From: Podila epigama
Taxonomy: Eukaryota > Mortierellomycota > Mortierellomycetes > Mortierellales > Mortierellaceae
Assembly: GCA_015679605.1 (NCBI GenBank)
Contig: JAAAVE010000521.1
Location: forward strand, 1-17,583
DNA length: 17,583 bases
Reading direction: 5' to 3'
Part shown: positions 8,916 through 17,583 of the stretch, piece after piece
How the letters are laid out: every line of letters begins with the position of its first letter
Numbering within the stretch: the first letter of the stretch is position 1
Notes under the pieces: model-generated
The model's database searches: none
Seen by the model: only the letters and a program-made list of their open reading frames with translations
Told to the model about the DNA's origin: nothing
Translations under genes and position numbers: made by a program

Positions 8916-11585
8916 ATGTGGGGCAAGGACGCCGATCGGAAACATCGTTTGGAGGAGATCCTTCAACGCGAGGACAATGTCGACAATGACAGTCAACCAG
9001 ACGCAGCAGAGCAGGACGTTAACACGGTTCCAGAGAGGGATGAGGATATGGCTGCTGCACAGGCTACCGCTGAAGGATTTTGTGTCGAGTGCAAGGATCA
9101 AGAGTCCTTCTACTCTTGCGAACAGTGCGCCGAGGACTTTTGCGAAGTTTGCTATGGTAAAAGAACGACGTTTTCCATGTCTACTTTTTCACTTTTTCTG
9201 TTCCATGCACTACTTGTGTATCTTCCTCAGACAGGAGCGATAGCTCACGCACAGAATACCCTTCCAACTTTTCTTTTTTTTTTTTTTATCCAGGCATGCT
9301 TCACCGCACTGGAAATCGCACACGACACATCAAGAAGGAAATTTTCAAGCCAGGCTCGACCAAGGCTACCCCTGCACCCTCGGTCAATGGCGTCTCATCC
9401 TCAGCCTCCAAGGGCAGCTCCTTGAGCGAAGAGACTCTGACGGATGCCCCAGAGGCAAAGATCATCATCTCGAGTGGGTCCTCTACATTCGGTGACTGGA
9501 TTATTGACCGCTCAAAGTACATTCCCATGCGTCTTGATCTGACAGAACGTAAGCTTCTCCGCCTGTAAGTATTATGCTTTGTCCAAGAGCAGATCGAATG
9601 CAGCACAAGTTTCCAGGATTCTGGAATGAGCAATTATCTCTTCCTTGATTCCGCTCCCCTACACCCAAACGCATCCACGTCCACATTTGTTTTTTTTTAT
9701 TTTTTTAATATTATTAATTATCTCTTGCTTGAAATGAATCGTCCGTTGTTTTGACGACCCAAATCCTTCACAACAACACCCCAACAATTATGGGTGAGCT
9801 CCTTTCTTTCTTTTCTTTTTTCTTCTTTCAAATTCATCTCTCTCTCCTCCCCCTCTATCTCCTTTCCCTTTTTCTCTGCCCCTCATCATTCTATCAATTA
9901 ACGTCTCCGTCCCTGAATGAAATTATTCTAAACATTTTTTTTTTTGTCTTTCCTAGATTGGAAGCAGCCCTGAATGTCAGCGAATACACAGACAAGGTCG
10001 ATATCCTTTCATACACCAGTAAATCCAAGCGCATTATCCACCAGATTAAGGATCTCTGCGCCATTATCAGCGGTCTCGTTGTCGCCAATGATTACCGCCG
10101 TGGACAGGAATTATTCGCAGACAAGAGCTTCGAGGACAATGAAGAGTTCTTTCAGATCATTTTCGAGATTGGCCGTCGTCACAAGATTATGAATCCCGAA
10201 AAGATGCGCAGTGCTTATGGCAAGCTCATGTATTTGCTTATGGACTCCAATATCCATGAGATCGAGTCGACTCTTGGCTTCAGCTGTGTTGTCCCCATCA
10301 AGACTGTGTACGGATTTCTTAAAGAGCGTGGAGGCTTGGACGTGTTGCGGAACGACCTTGTAGCCGACGCCACTAAAGAGATCATTTCGGATGGCAAATC
10401 TCGCCAACAGATTCAGACCGAGATTAGAAAGAAGGAGCGGGCCATTGAAATGTTGAGCAGAAAGTATGCCAATGGCAATTTGACACCAGACGAGATCAAG
10501 ACTTGCCTCTACTCGATTGGTGACAACCACAGCTTCTTGCGAACGAATCGGTAAGGCACTCAAATGGCAAAATGAAATTTATCCAAACGTCAATTTATGT
10601 TTGATTAAACTATTAACCTTGCGCTTTCTTGCCTCGTTCCTTCCCGTCATTCAGTGATCCTTGCGACAAGATGTTGCGCTACCTCACCATGTTCTTCCAG
10701 CCAAACACCATCGAAGAAGGATTCTCACTTGCTATCCAGTCGGGCCGTCAAGGAGCTCGCTTGACGCATAACCACGAGACGCAGTACTGGTACATCAACC
10801 AAACGCTCAACTTGTGGCGCGAGATCGCTCACGAGATGTTCTACCTCTGGATGCTTGCTGACCAGGATATGCTGGACAACGATTACCGCCTGCGCGACAC
10901 AGGACAGGGTTTGCAGCGTCTCCAGAACTGCCCTGCAGTGTCCAAGGCCATGCACACTATCCTCCACAAGGCACAGCAGAAGGCAGGCTACTGGGTCGGA
11001 AGCTCAGTTATCCATCTGGGTGACAGCAACGTACCCAACGCCTTCATGTTCATTGATAAATACAACCAGGTTGCCAGGATATTGAACCCCATCATCACGA
11101 CATTGGAAAAGATTGAAGAAATTGCCAAGGACGAGGGCATCCACGCATACATTCGTGATACCTTTGGTGGCGTCCAACACCTGCGCAAGACGATCGTGTG
11201 TGACTTTTTCAGAATGGCATTTGACGGCTCTGGTGCCGATAACTTCTTCTCTGCTGGTACATCTACTTGCTATTTCTTTTTTTTTCGTGTCTCGCCTATT
11301 GCTTGTCCATCATCATACTTAAAGTCATATTCTTTCTTTTTTCCATTATAGGATCATGCATTGATGGTCGTTTGACTTCTGCTTGGAACTGGTGCTCTCA
11401 AATCGAAAAGAAGCCATTCTTCCCCATCTTCTTGCTCACTGTAAGGAATTTTTTTTAATGCATTTTTCACATTGGGTTTTTCTTTTTATTTGAATGAAAA
11501 AGATCTCTAATCCTTTGCATTTCCCCCTCCTGTTGACTTTTCTTTACAGGGCTTTGTTGGATTTGACGGAGAAACTTGGTCATAA
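8916..11585 (+). CDS. UPF0652/DUF2009 protein with N-terminal B-box-like zinc finger
   Basis: Exons 8916-9156, 9294-9564, 9957-10550, 10655-11256, 11352-11440 and 11550-11585 give 610 residues, with phases 1, 2, 2, 1 and 0 all closing. This is the UPF0652 family (DUF2009), conserved in fungi, plants and protists but without a defined biochemical role. After a charged start comes a zinc-finger region at about residues 56-92: C56, C59, C68, C71, C76, C79, H84 and H92, spaced like a B-box. A Ser-rich linker follows. The DUF2009 domain runs from about 158 (DRSKYIPMRLDLTERKLLRL) to the end, with AALNVSEYTDKVDILSY, conserved Trp-rich helices (WYINQTLNLWREIAHEMFYL) and the terminal GFVGFDGETWS. Intron 1 splits the zinc finger between C79 and H84. 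Intron 2, at 392 bases, is the longest in the window, but the protein is continuous across it. The start is at 8916 because upstream in-frame residues are low complexity. Confidence 0.92.
9565..9956 (+). other. Longest intron (392 bases) of the UPF0652 gene
   Basis: The donor GTAAGT follows CT of a Leu codon and the acceptor is CCTAG. The intron holds several T-rich tracts and a GTGAGC at 9794 that resembles a donor. The flanking protein (ERKLLRL then LEAALNVSEY) reads as the uninterrupted family sequence, so no conserved exon is missing. No snoRNA boxes are evident. Confidence 0.6.
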
Positions 11586-11731
11586 ATTATTATAGATAGC
11601 ATGTAGAACTTTTTCTTCTTTGCGATTGCAATTGGCAGCGCTCTTATTCTCTGTGTATCGCGTTCATGCCAAAAGAAAATAAGCAAACAAAAAAGAAAAG
11701 AAAGAAAAAAAATATCCGTACATTACGCGTA
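11586..11731. other. Convergent 3' spacer, UPF0652 / coiled-coil gene
   Basis: These 146 bases separate two stop codons on opposite strands. It must hold both 3' ends, so the transcripts probably overlap or nearly touch. It is A-rich on the plus strand at 11680-11712. No gene is seen. Confidence 0.5.
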
Positions 11732-14546
11732 TCACGTCGACGGCTTTATTGTAGCAGTTGATGACGAATCGTCCACATCTTCAAACTCGACGTGATTTAA
11801 AACGTCCAACAGCTCGCTCCACTCTCGCATTCTCTGCAGTGTGGCCTCGTAACTCTGCGAGCACGTCTTTCCAGGCAAGAGCTGTAATGGTGGGTCTTCC
11901 TGTGTCCTTCTCTCTTGTGAGGCACTTGAACCCAGACTATGAACTCTCACCAGGCCTGCTGTTATCTCTGACTCCCAAATGATCCTCTCCGTTTTGGCGA
12001 TAAAGCGTCTCATGCTCGACATCTCATCCATGCTTCTCTGTAACTCGTTGAACGCTGGTAATATTTTCTGATGACTCTCTACTCCAAGATGCGACATAAT
12101 GTCTTTCAACAGAGCCTTGAGTTTCTGACAAGTTTTGTTCAATTCCTCGCGGTCTGGTATGAGAGTAAATGACAATGTCAAATGTCAATGTCGATATGAG
12201 TTTGAATATTTTGAAACGAATGTAGAAAATAAATGTGGTAGCATAAAAAGTTCTATGAAAAAAAGAGCTTTCCTCTCGTACATACCAGAAGTCTCATGTT
12301 GAAGGTTGAGCAGGTCTTTGGTCAATGTTTTGTTCTTTGACTGCAACCTCCGATTTTCAAGTAGAGCATCGTTCAGTTGTTCCTCCAGATCTTCTAGGGC
12401 TGCGCCGTTGGAGCCAATTGGTGCATGCTGACTCAACATCTTCTTGAGTGCATGGAGCTCATGTTCGATCGTTTGGATGTGACCCTTCCAATCCCCAGAC
12501 AGAGTCATGGCTGTGTCAGGAGACTGACTGGCTGTCGAGCTCTCCTTGACCTTGACTTCATCCTTGGCCTTCAGTCGCTTTTCTATCATGTCCCAGTTTG
12601 TCGCCTGATAAGCATTCTTGTCATCGGAGGTGACCTTCTGGTTTGATTGGAGTTGCTGCAAACTTTGATTGTCATGTGTCAAGGTACGGACTTGTTGGTC
12701 AAGATCGTCGACTTGTGATACCAATTCTTCGTTCCTGACCTTGAGGTCTGTAATTTGATCCTATTTGCCATAATGAATATTGGTTTAGTTCATCGTTGGA
12801 TATGTAACCTGACTTAAAATCAAGAACAGGAAAAAAAATTTTTTTTTTGTCGAGAATGATGTCCTTTACATTTGCAGCATCCAAATCCTTGACAAGCGTT
12901 TCAAGTTTTTCTTCAGATTCCCGACTAGGACCTCGAGTAGTTTCGCCTCCAATGATTTGATCCGTCATCTGGTGCATGACTTCCTGCTGCTTCTCGTACA
13001 TATTACCAAGTCGTGTCAAGAGTCCCATCATCTCTACAAGTCCACCCTTCTCTACCTCAGAAGCAGTCAAATTCTCCAGGGCCGAGTCCAAAGTAGATGA
13101 CAAGGGCAAAAGTCCAAGCGAACGAAGCATTGTCCGAAACTCCTTGACGGATTTCTGAATTTTTGCATTGTCTTTGTTCATTGAATTGACTTCCTCAATT
13201 GGAGGTGCTGGTATAGTCGTCGTATTCTTTTTCGCTGGAGTGATGGTCTTTTTTGTAATTCGTGTGAAACGTGAGGGTCCGGGCACAGCGGATGGCGTTG
13301 TTGGTAGCAAGTCGCTCTCTGTGGGTAAGCCATGTGGTACAGTCTGTGATTCCTGCTCCACATCAGCCATCGGATTAAATGTTTCTCGAGCATCGACTCC
13401 GATTTGCATCCCTGGTGATACGGGCGTTGCGCTGTTCAACTTGTCATCCATGTCATCCTCTGTGTCATCTGTAATCTCCTTGGGTAGTTGAATATGACGT
13501 CCGGGTTTACTTTTGACATTGTTGGGCGGTTTCAATGCGGATCGAAACGCTGGCTTGGCTTGTTCTACTGGCTTGTCTGAAGTGGGATCATTGGACACGT
13601 TGGTTGGATTGCTTCGAATGGTTGGCGGCTTTAATCTCGACCCTGACCGAGGGATGCCTGATGGAGAACAGGAGGACGAAAATGAGTTGAAGGTGCAATA
13701 ATGGGAACCACCACTGACGAGTACTTCTATGCGTGCACTGACATACCATCAATGGAGACGCCTCTACTGTGATGAAGCTTGGTACTATGCTCTCCTGGTT
13801 GGGCTAGTGTCTGACTTTGCTGAACCGTAGGCGTTGGTTTTGTCAACCGTGGGTCAGATTGCTTCCGGTTGGCATGAGGTGAGGAGTGGAGGATATGAAA
13901 AGCGTTTTATGCGCGTCAGTCGATTGCTTTATAAGGATCGCGTGCTTCCTTTTGTATCTTCGACCGGTCCATACCATGTTCCTGAACTGACGCATAGGAG
14001 TGTGAAAATGCCCTTCATTTCTATTGTCGTTGTCCTGGTTATGATAATTCTCTTGACTCGGAATGTACTTTTGATTCTGATTCTGGAGGTGCTCGTCCGC
14101 TAGATTATCTTCTGAATCCTGCGAACCGTATAATGCGTAACGCACAAGCGAGTTAACTAGAAAGCAAAAGCAAAAACAAAAGAAGGCAAGTATTTTCCTC
14201 TTGTTAGAGATGAACAAACACGCGTTGACGAAATGTTTAGGCCATCCGAATTTATCGAGTTGAATACTCTACGAGAGTCGTCGTCTGTCCTGTGAATAGT
14301 CTCGCGAATTGGACCGTTCCTTGTGAAGCGTGTACGGTGATCTTGCATCGTCTTGCCGTCCACAATATCTGCGATGAGATCAGCGTTCTCGATACTATTG
14401 TCGTCGTCGTCGTCAAGGAGGTCCGCTTGGTTAAAGTCATCCCTTGTCACACTTGGATGATCCATCGAGCGGTTGGAAGCGCCATGGAGGTTGTAATCCT
14501 CCGAGAATGTCTGTGAGTCATAGTCGCGCATTGGGTCCCAGTCCAT
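11732..14546 (-). CDS. Coiled-coil protein, possibly ADIP/SSX2IP (Msd1)-like
   Basis: Best minus-strand model: exons 14546-14273, 14156-13975, 13861-13747, 13657-12870, 12760-12286 and 12153-11732, about 751 residues. The last three joins are secure (GTATGT, GTAAAG, GTATGT donors; phases 1, 0, 1). The first two are less sure: exon 3 could start at 13819 or 13810 in the same phase, and exon 1 could end at 14220 with exon 2 from 14118. The first half is disordered, Asp-rich and Pro/Ser/Thr-rich, with basic KPP patches. From about 350 it is helical: VKEFRTMLRSLGLLPL, LLTRLGNMYEKQQEVM, then heptad-rich coiled coil (DQITDLKVRNEELVSQVDDL) to about 610. The end has REELNKTCQKLKALLKDIM and a helical tail. 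This order (globular helix pair, then coiled coil) resembles the ADIP/SSX2IP family, whose S. pombe member Msd1 anchors microtubule minus ends at spindle poles. It could instead be an unrelated spindle-pole or septin-type coiled-coil protein. It shares a promoter with PTPA. Confidence 0.6.
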
Positions 14547-14644
14547 AGCAGGTGCTGAGTGTAAGAATGTTTTTTGTGTTGGGGATTACAGCATTCAAAA
14601 AGAAGAAATACTCAAAGCTCAAAAACCTCATTTAGAAAGCGAGC

Positions 14645-14692
14645 CTGACTGACTGCTTTTACTTTTTTTTTTTGCCGCCAAAGGTCAGTCAG
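14645..14692. repeat. 9-base perfect inverted repeat, 30-base loop
   Basis: CTGACTGAC (14645-14653) and GTCAGTCAG (14684-14692) are exact reverse complements, separated by 30 bases that include an uninterrupted T11 run. It could be a paired factor-binding site or an RNA hairpin. Each arm is itself an overlapping CTGAC duplication. Confidence 0.7.
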
Positions 14693-14694
14693 AG

Positions 14695-14727
14695 CATTCA
14701 TTCATTTGCTCACATTCATTCATTTGC
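14695..14727. repeat. Direct repeat, two copies of a 15-mer
   Basis: CATTCATTCATTTGC occurs at 14695-14709 and again at 14713-14727, spaced by TCA. It lies 64-96 bases upstream of the PTPA start codon. Confidence 0.8.
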
Positions 14728-14790
14728 AACCTCACGCTTTTCCCTCTTACCGCGACTATCAGCATCAGTGTCATCAACAAAGCAAGTAAA

Positions 14791-15989
14791 ATGTCATCAA
14801 TGGCACCACCTCCAGCACCCGAGCAGAATGAGTTTCGTCGGCCTATAAAGCTCATCAAGGACGAAGACAACCTCGCAACCTTCCAAACTACTGAAGCATA
14901 CGCCAGAATCATGTCCTATATCCAAGCGCTCAACTCGGCCGTCCTCAACAAGGCAGTATCCCAGGCACCACCTCCATCGGAGGTAAGTCTTTTGCAGGAT
15001 TCACTCTTTTTTTTTTTTATCATAGTGCGATGTCTGTGTCAGCACTCTCATCGCGTTATCATTATCTTTTTTAAAAGCCCATTCGCAAGATTGTGGCTCT
15101 TTTGGACAAGTTGGATAGCTGGATCGATCTCGTCCCACCAAAGCCGGACCCTCAGCGGTTTGGAAATCTTGCCTTTAGAGACTACATCCACATGTTTGAG
15201 GACAAGGCGACTGAACTTCTCGAGGAATTATTGCCACCCCGGTTGCACTCAGCTATCGTTGAGATCAGTATATATTTGACGCAAAGCATGGGACATGGCA
15301 CGCGTATCGACTATGGATCAGGACACGAGCTTTCGTTTGTTGCTTGGCTGTGCTGCCTGGAAATCATTGGTTTCTTGCATGGGAGCGATCATGCCTCTGT
15401 GGTTTTGACTGTCTTTGTGCGCTACCTTGAGTTGGTCAGGAAGTTTCAAAAAGTGTACCATCTGGAGCCCGCAGGAAGCCATGGTGTTTGGGGTTTGGAT
15501 GACTATCAGTTTTTGCCGTACCTCTGGGGAAGCTCCCAGTTGCGTGACCACAAGTACCTGAAGCCCATTGCGATTATGAAGCCTGACAACTTGGAAGATT
15601 ATTCAGATGAATACCTATACTTTAGGGCTATCCAGTTTATCCACGAGGTAATTGATGTTTGTCTAGGGGTTTGGATTAGGGCATTTGCATGTTGATTTTT
15701 TCTTTTTCTCCAATGTTCGCCATCGCGTTTAATGAAAAACTGACCACAAATATATTACGCCCTCCTTTTTGCATAGACCAAGCGAGGACCCTTCCATGAA
15801 CACTCGCCAGTGTTGTTTGAGATTTCAGGTGTGCCACTCTGGAGCAAGGTCAACTCTGGCATGATCAAGATGTACAAGGCAGAGGTTCTCAACAAGTTCC
15901 CTGTGGTGCAGCATCTCCTCTTTGGCAGCCTTCTGCCCTGGCGCCCCGCCGATCTCCCTGACACGCCAAAGCCATCGTCCTTGCCCTGA
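14791..15989 (+). CDS. RRD1: PTPA (Rrd-type) PP2A phosphatase activator
   Basis: This is serine/threonine-protein phosphatase 2A activator, an ATP-dependent chaperone of the PP2A catalytic subunit with reported peptidyl-prolyl isomerase activity, acting in cytosol and nucleus. Exons 14791-14982, 15078-15647 and 15777-15989 join in phase 0 for 324 residues (human PTPA about 323-358). The start region has a short Pro-rich leader and [16 protein letters not shown]. The family core includes [13 protein letters not shown], the signature RIDYGSGHE at 140-148 followed by [31 protein letters not shown], and near the C terminus [19 protein letters not shown] and LLFGSLLPW. All family landmarks are present, so the protein should be active. 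Yeast has two paralogues (Rrd1, Rrd2); which one this matches cannot be told here, so the symbol is only nominal. The gene is divergent from the coiled-coil gene. Confidence 0.96.
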
Positions 15990-16310
15990 GAGTCTTAAAT
16001 ATATACTTTTGTCACAAAAAAGAGATTTTCTCACGCTTTATGTTGAATTTCAAAGGTCGTTTTCTTTCACATGGTTGTTCAACGCACATCCAACTCGACG
16101 CGGCCATAAACTTTAAATTTCCTGCAAAAAGCTTCCATCTCCACAAATGGTAATGTCATGAATCATCACTCATTCTTCCTCATTCGTTTTCTTTTTCTTT
16201 TGACCAAATCTTTTTTACTTTTCTCCATTCTCTTGTCTTGGTCTCTTTCCTCCCCCCTCTCATTCTCTTTTTTTTTTTTGTATACACAGTTTCTCCTCAG
16301 TTCCAGCGCC
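15990..16310 (+). other. PTPA 3' flank and leader of the membrane-protein gene
   Basis: This 321-base spacer is strongly pyrimidine-rich from about 16160. GTAATG near 16150 and TATACACAG ending at 16289 could bound a 5'-leader intron of the next gene. The open frame that runs from 16158 into the next gene's first exon encodes Ser/Phe/Leu low complexity upstream of 16311 and is not credible as protein. Nothing else is seen. Confidence 0.45.
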
Positions 16311-17423
16311 ATGGCTATTGCACCACACAAGAATAAAAAGAATTCGCCTTGGGCCTTCTTGAAGGCCCCCGCACCAACTGAGAAGAATGCCCACGCGATT
16401 CCACTGCTTGGCTACATTTTGATCGCCCTCGTCGTCATTCAATGGACTCATGCAACTTCACTGGCTGTTAAGCTCCAATGCTTCATCGGCGCTGCTCTCT
16501 TCAGTTGCACAGGTGTGTGTCATTTTGTAACATTTGAACCTTGTGTACTTGTCGCCATATTGCATTCCTGTTGTCGCATGACATTTGCCTTTGTAACGAG
16601 TATATGAGTCTGACGGACCGATTTTATACTTCATTTTTCCAGAGTACACCTTTTACACCATGACTGTTGAGTCTCCTGATGGCACTGTCACTGTGAAGCC
16701 CTTTGCAGGTCGTCCTGGACACACGGTAATGACTTCCTCGCGTTATTTTTTTTGTTGTTGTTGTCATTGGACATGGCTACGTACAATAAGGCCAAGGGAG
16801 ACACTGTCCTAACCTCTCGATTGTTCAATGACTCATGATAGACCGTGCATCAATATATCATGAACGTGTTCTACATCCCGATTCTCATCCATGGATACCA
16901 TGCGCTCATCAGCTCAACGCCCCTCCGCATCCTTTTGTTCCCTCTCAATATCTGGCTATTGGAGATCATTCAAGGGTAAGAGCAATGGTTCTCCTCTGAT
17001 TTTTATATGCCTATCCGAGTTGTTCATGGCACCTAGACAGATTTTTTTTTTCGCTTTTACATTCTGTAGGTATACTCTGATCTATCTTATCGGATACAAC
17101 GCTGCATGGACTTATAGAGGTACGAAATACACGCACACGCATACACACACACACAAAAAAAAAATCGAGCCTTGGACTTTTCATGGTCCAAATGCTGCTA
17201 CCACAAAATCTATTTTTTTTTTCTTGGTTTTCGTGGTCATCTCTATTAACATTTTTAAAACGTTTTTGGACCCTTTTTTTTTTCAGGCTACGACGCCTTT
17301 TTCCACGGCACTATCAAGTTGTGGTATTTCCACCACTGGATCATGATGGGCGCAGCCTTAGAATTGGTTGTCCTTCCCTATGCGCTGCCTCTTACCCACA
17401 CCATCGCCAGCTACATAATCTAG
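16311..17423 (+). CDS. Small multi-pass membrane protein, TMEM229/CmpB-like
   Basis: Exons 16311-16512, 16643-16725, 16842-16975, 17070-17119 and 17287-17423 (phases 1, 0, 2, 1) give 201 residues. After a basic cytosolic-looking start come about five hydrophobic segments: near 32-50, 56-72, 100-120, 125-150 and 172-192. Two segments contain a buried-looking Glu (CTEYTFY and NIWLLEIIQGY). The pattern RILLFPLNIWLLEIIQG, then AAWTYRG, DAFFHGTIKL and an aromatic-rich helix resembles the repeat of the TMEM229 / putative ABC-transporter type IV (CmpB-like, PF06541) family: R-x-L, helix with E-x3-G, W-x-Y, a G-x-I-x-L and a following W. The substrate and role are unknown in that family. The family link is my pattern match, not a search. 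The gene structure is firm because all phases close on TAG at 17421-17423. It is followed by the window edge. Confidence 0.8.
17129..17164. repeat. CA microsatellite plus A10 in the last intron
   Basis: An imperfect CA run followed by ten A lies just after the fourth donor of the membrane-protein gene. It is simple sequence with no apparent role. Confidence 0.7.
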
Positions 17424-17583
17424 GGGCGCTCGCTTTTCCCCTTATTTTTTTTTGTCCTGGTCGCTTGTTCAAAGGGAGGCGTGTCAAAATGAGAAGCCTA
17501 CAGCTATTAACTTTTTGTTCAGGTCACGTAAAAAAAAAAAAAAACTACTTACTGTATTTTTGGCTCAGCATTTTTTGACCTGT
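17424..17583 (+). other. 3' flank of the membrane-protein gene
   Basis: These 160 bases after the last stop contain T-rich sequence and an A15 run (17530-17544). No coding sequence or clear polyadenylation signal is visible. Confidence 0.5.

Larger units (their letters stand above)
14547..14790. promoter_or_regulatory. Divergent promoter, coiled-coil gene / PTPA
   Basis: Only 244 bases separate the two start codons. The spacer contains a 9-base inverted repeat (CTGACTGAC at 14645-14653, GTCAGTCAG at 14684-14692) flanking a T-rich loop, and directly after it an 18-base-period duplication of CATTCATTCATTTGC (14695-14709 and 14713-14727). No TATA box is evident. The repeats lie on the PTPA side and could be transcribed into its leader. 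Confidence 0.55.

Noticed and set aside
13843-14217. Single open frame of 124 codons as an independent gene
   Set aside because: Its central part fits as exon 2 of the coiled-coil gene. The upstream part is a T-rich intron end and the downstream part lies beyond a GTATGG donor.
1-17583. tRNA, rRNA, transposon, CRISPR or viral insertion
   Set aside because: I saw no T-loop GGTTCGAATCC-type block with a matching stem, no transposase or reverse transcriptase motifs, no spaced direct repeats and no terminal inverted repeats. A dedicated scan with tRNAscan-SE and RepeatMasker would settle it.

Overview
The window looks like ordinary nuclear chromosomal DNA from a fungus. Eight protein genes, all split by short spliceosomal introns, fill it almost end to end. 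Most introns are about 60-180 bases, with GTAAGT/GTATGT-like donors, CTAAC/CTGAC-like branch sites and T-rich acceptors. MMM1, an ERMES subunit and fungal hallmark, together with a fungal HAM1-like protein, fixes the kingdom. The compact layout and moderate GC content suggest an early-diverging filamentous fungus, perhaps Mortierella-like; that placement is a guess. I see no bacterial-style operon, CRISPR array, transposon, rRNA or convincing tRNA.

Layout from left to right: (1) 549-2733, minus, AATF/Bfr2, a nucleolar small-subunit processome factor in six coding exons; (2) 3364-3734, plus, NOP10, the H/ACA snoRNP subunit, two exons, divergent from AATF; (3) 4093-5596, plus, MMM1, the ER-anchored SMP-domain lipid-transfer subunit of ERMES, five exons; (4) 5781-8543, minus, a 781-residue HAM1-like, probably TULIP-type protein, four exons, tail to tail with MMM1; (5) 8916-11585, plus, a UPF0652/DUF2009 protein with an N-terminal B-box-like zinc finger, six exons, divergent from the HAM1-like gene; (6) 11732-14546, minus, a coiled-coil protein with a disordered N-terminal half, tentatively ADIP/SSX2IP (Msd1)-like, six exons; (7) 14791-15989, plus, PTPA/Rrd, the PP2A activator, three exons, divergent from gene 6; (8) 16311-17423, plus, a 201-residue multi-pass membrane protein with a TMEM229/CmpB-like pattern, five exons. 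The exon joins were worked out by hand from splice signals, reading phase and protein continuity. All predicted phases close. Only the 5' part of gene 6 stays ambiguous.

Functional themes: genes 1 and 2 both serve ribosome biogenesis and share a 630-base divergent promoter. Genes 3 and 4 may both be lipid-binding proteins of the TULIP superfamily; this is secure for MMM1 and tentative for gene 4. The rest are housekeeping or poorly characterised genes with no evident joint pathway. Noncoding DNA is rich in homopolymer T/A tracts, one C18 tract, CA microsatellites and short tandem repeats. I found no strong evidence for a new multi-gene system. The most interesting leads are the poorly known proteins (genes 4, 5, 6 and 8), the stop-free 132-base MMM1 intron, and the repeats in the two divergent promoters.
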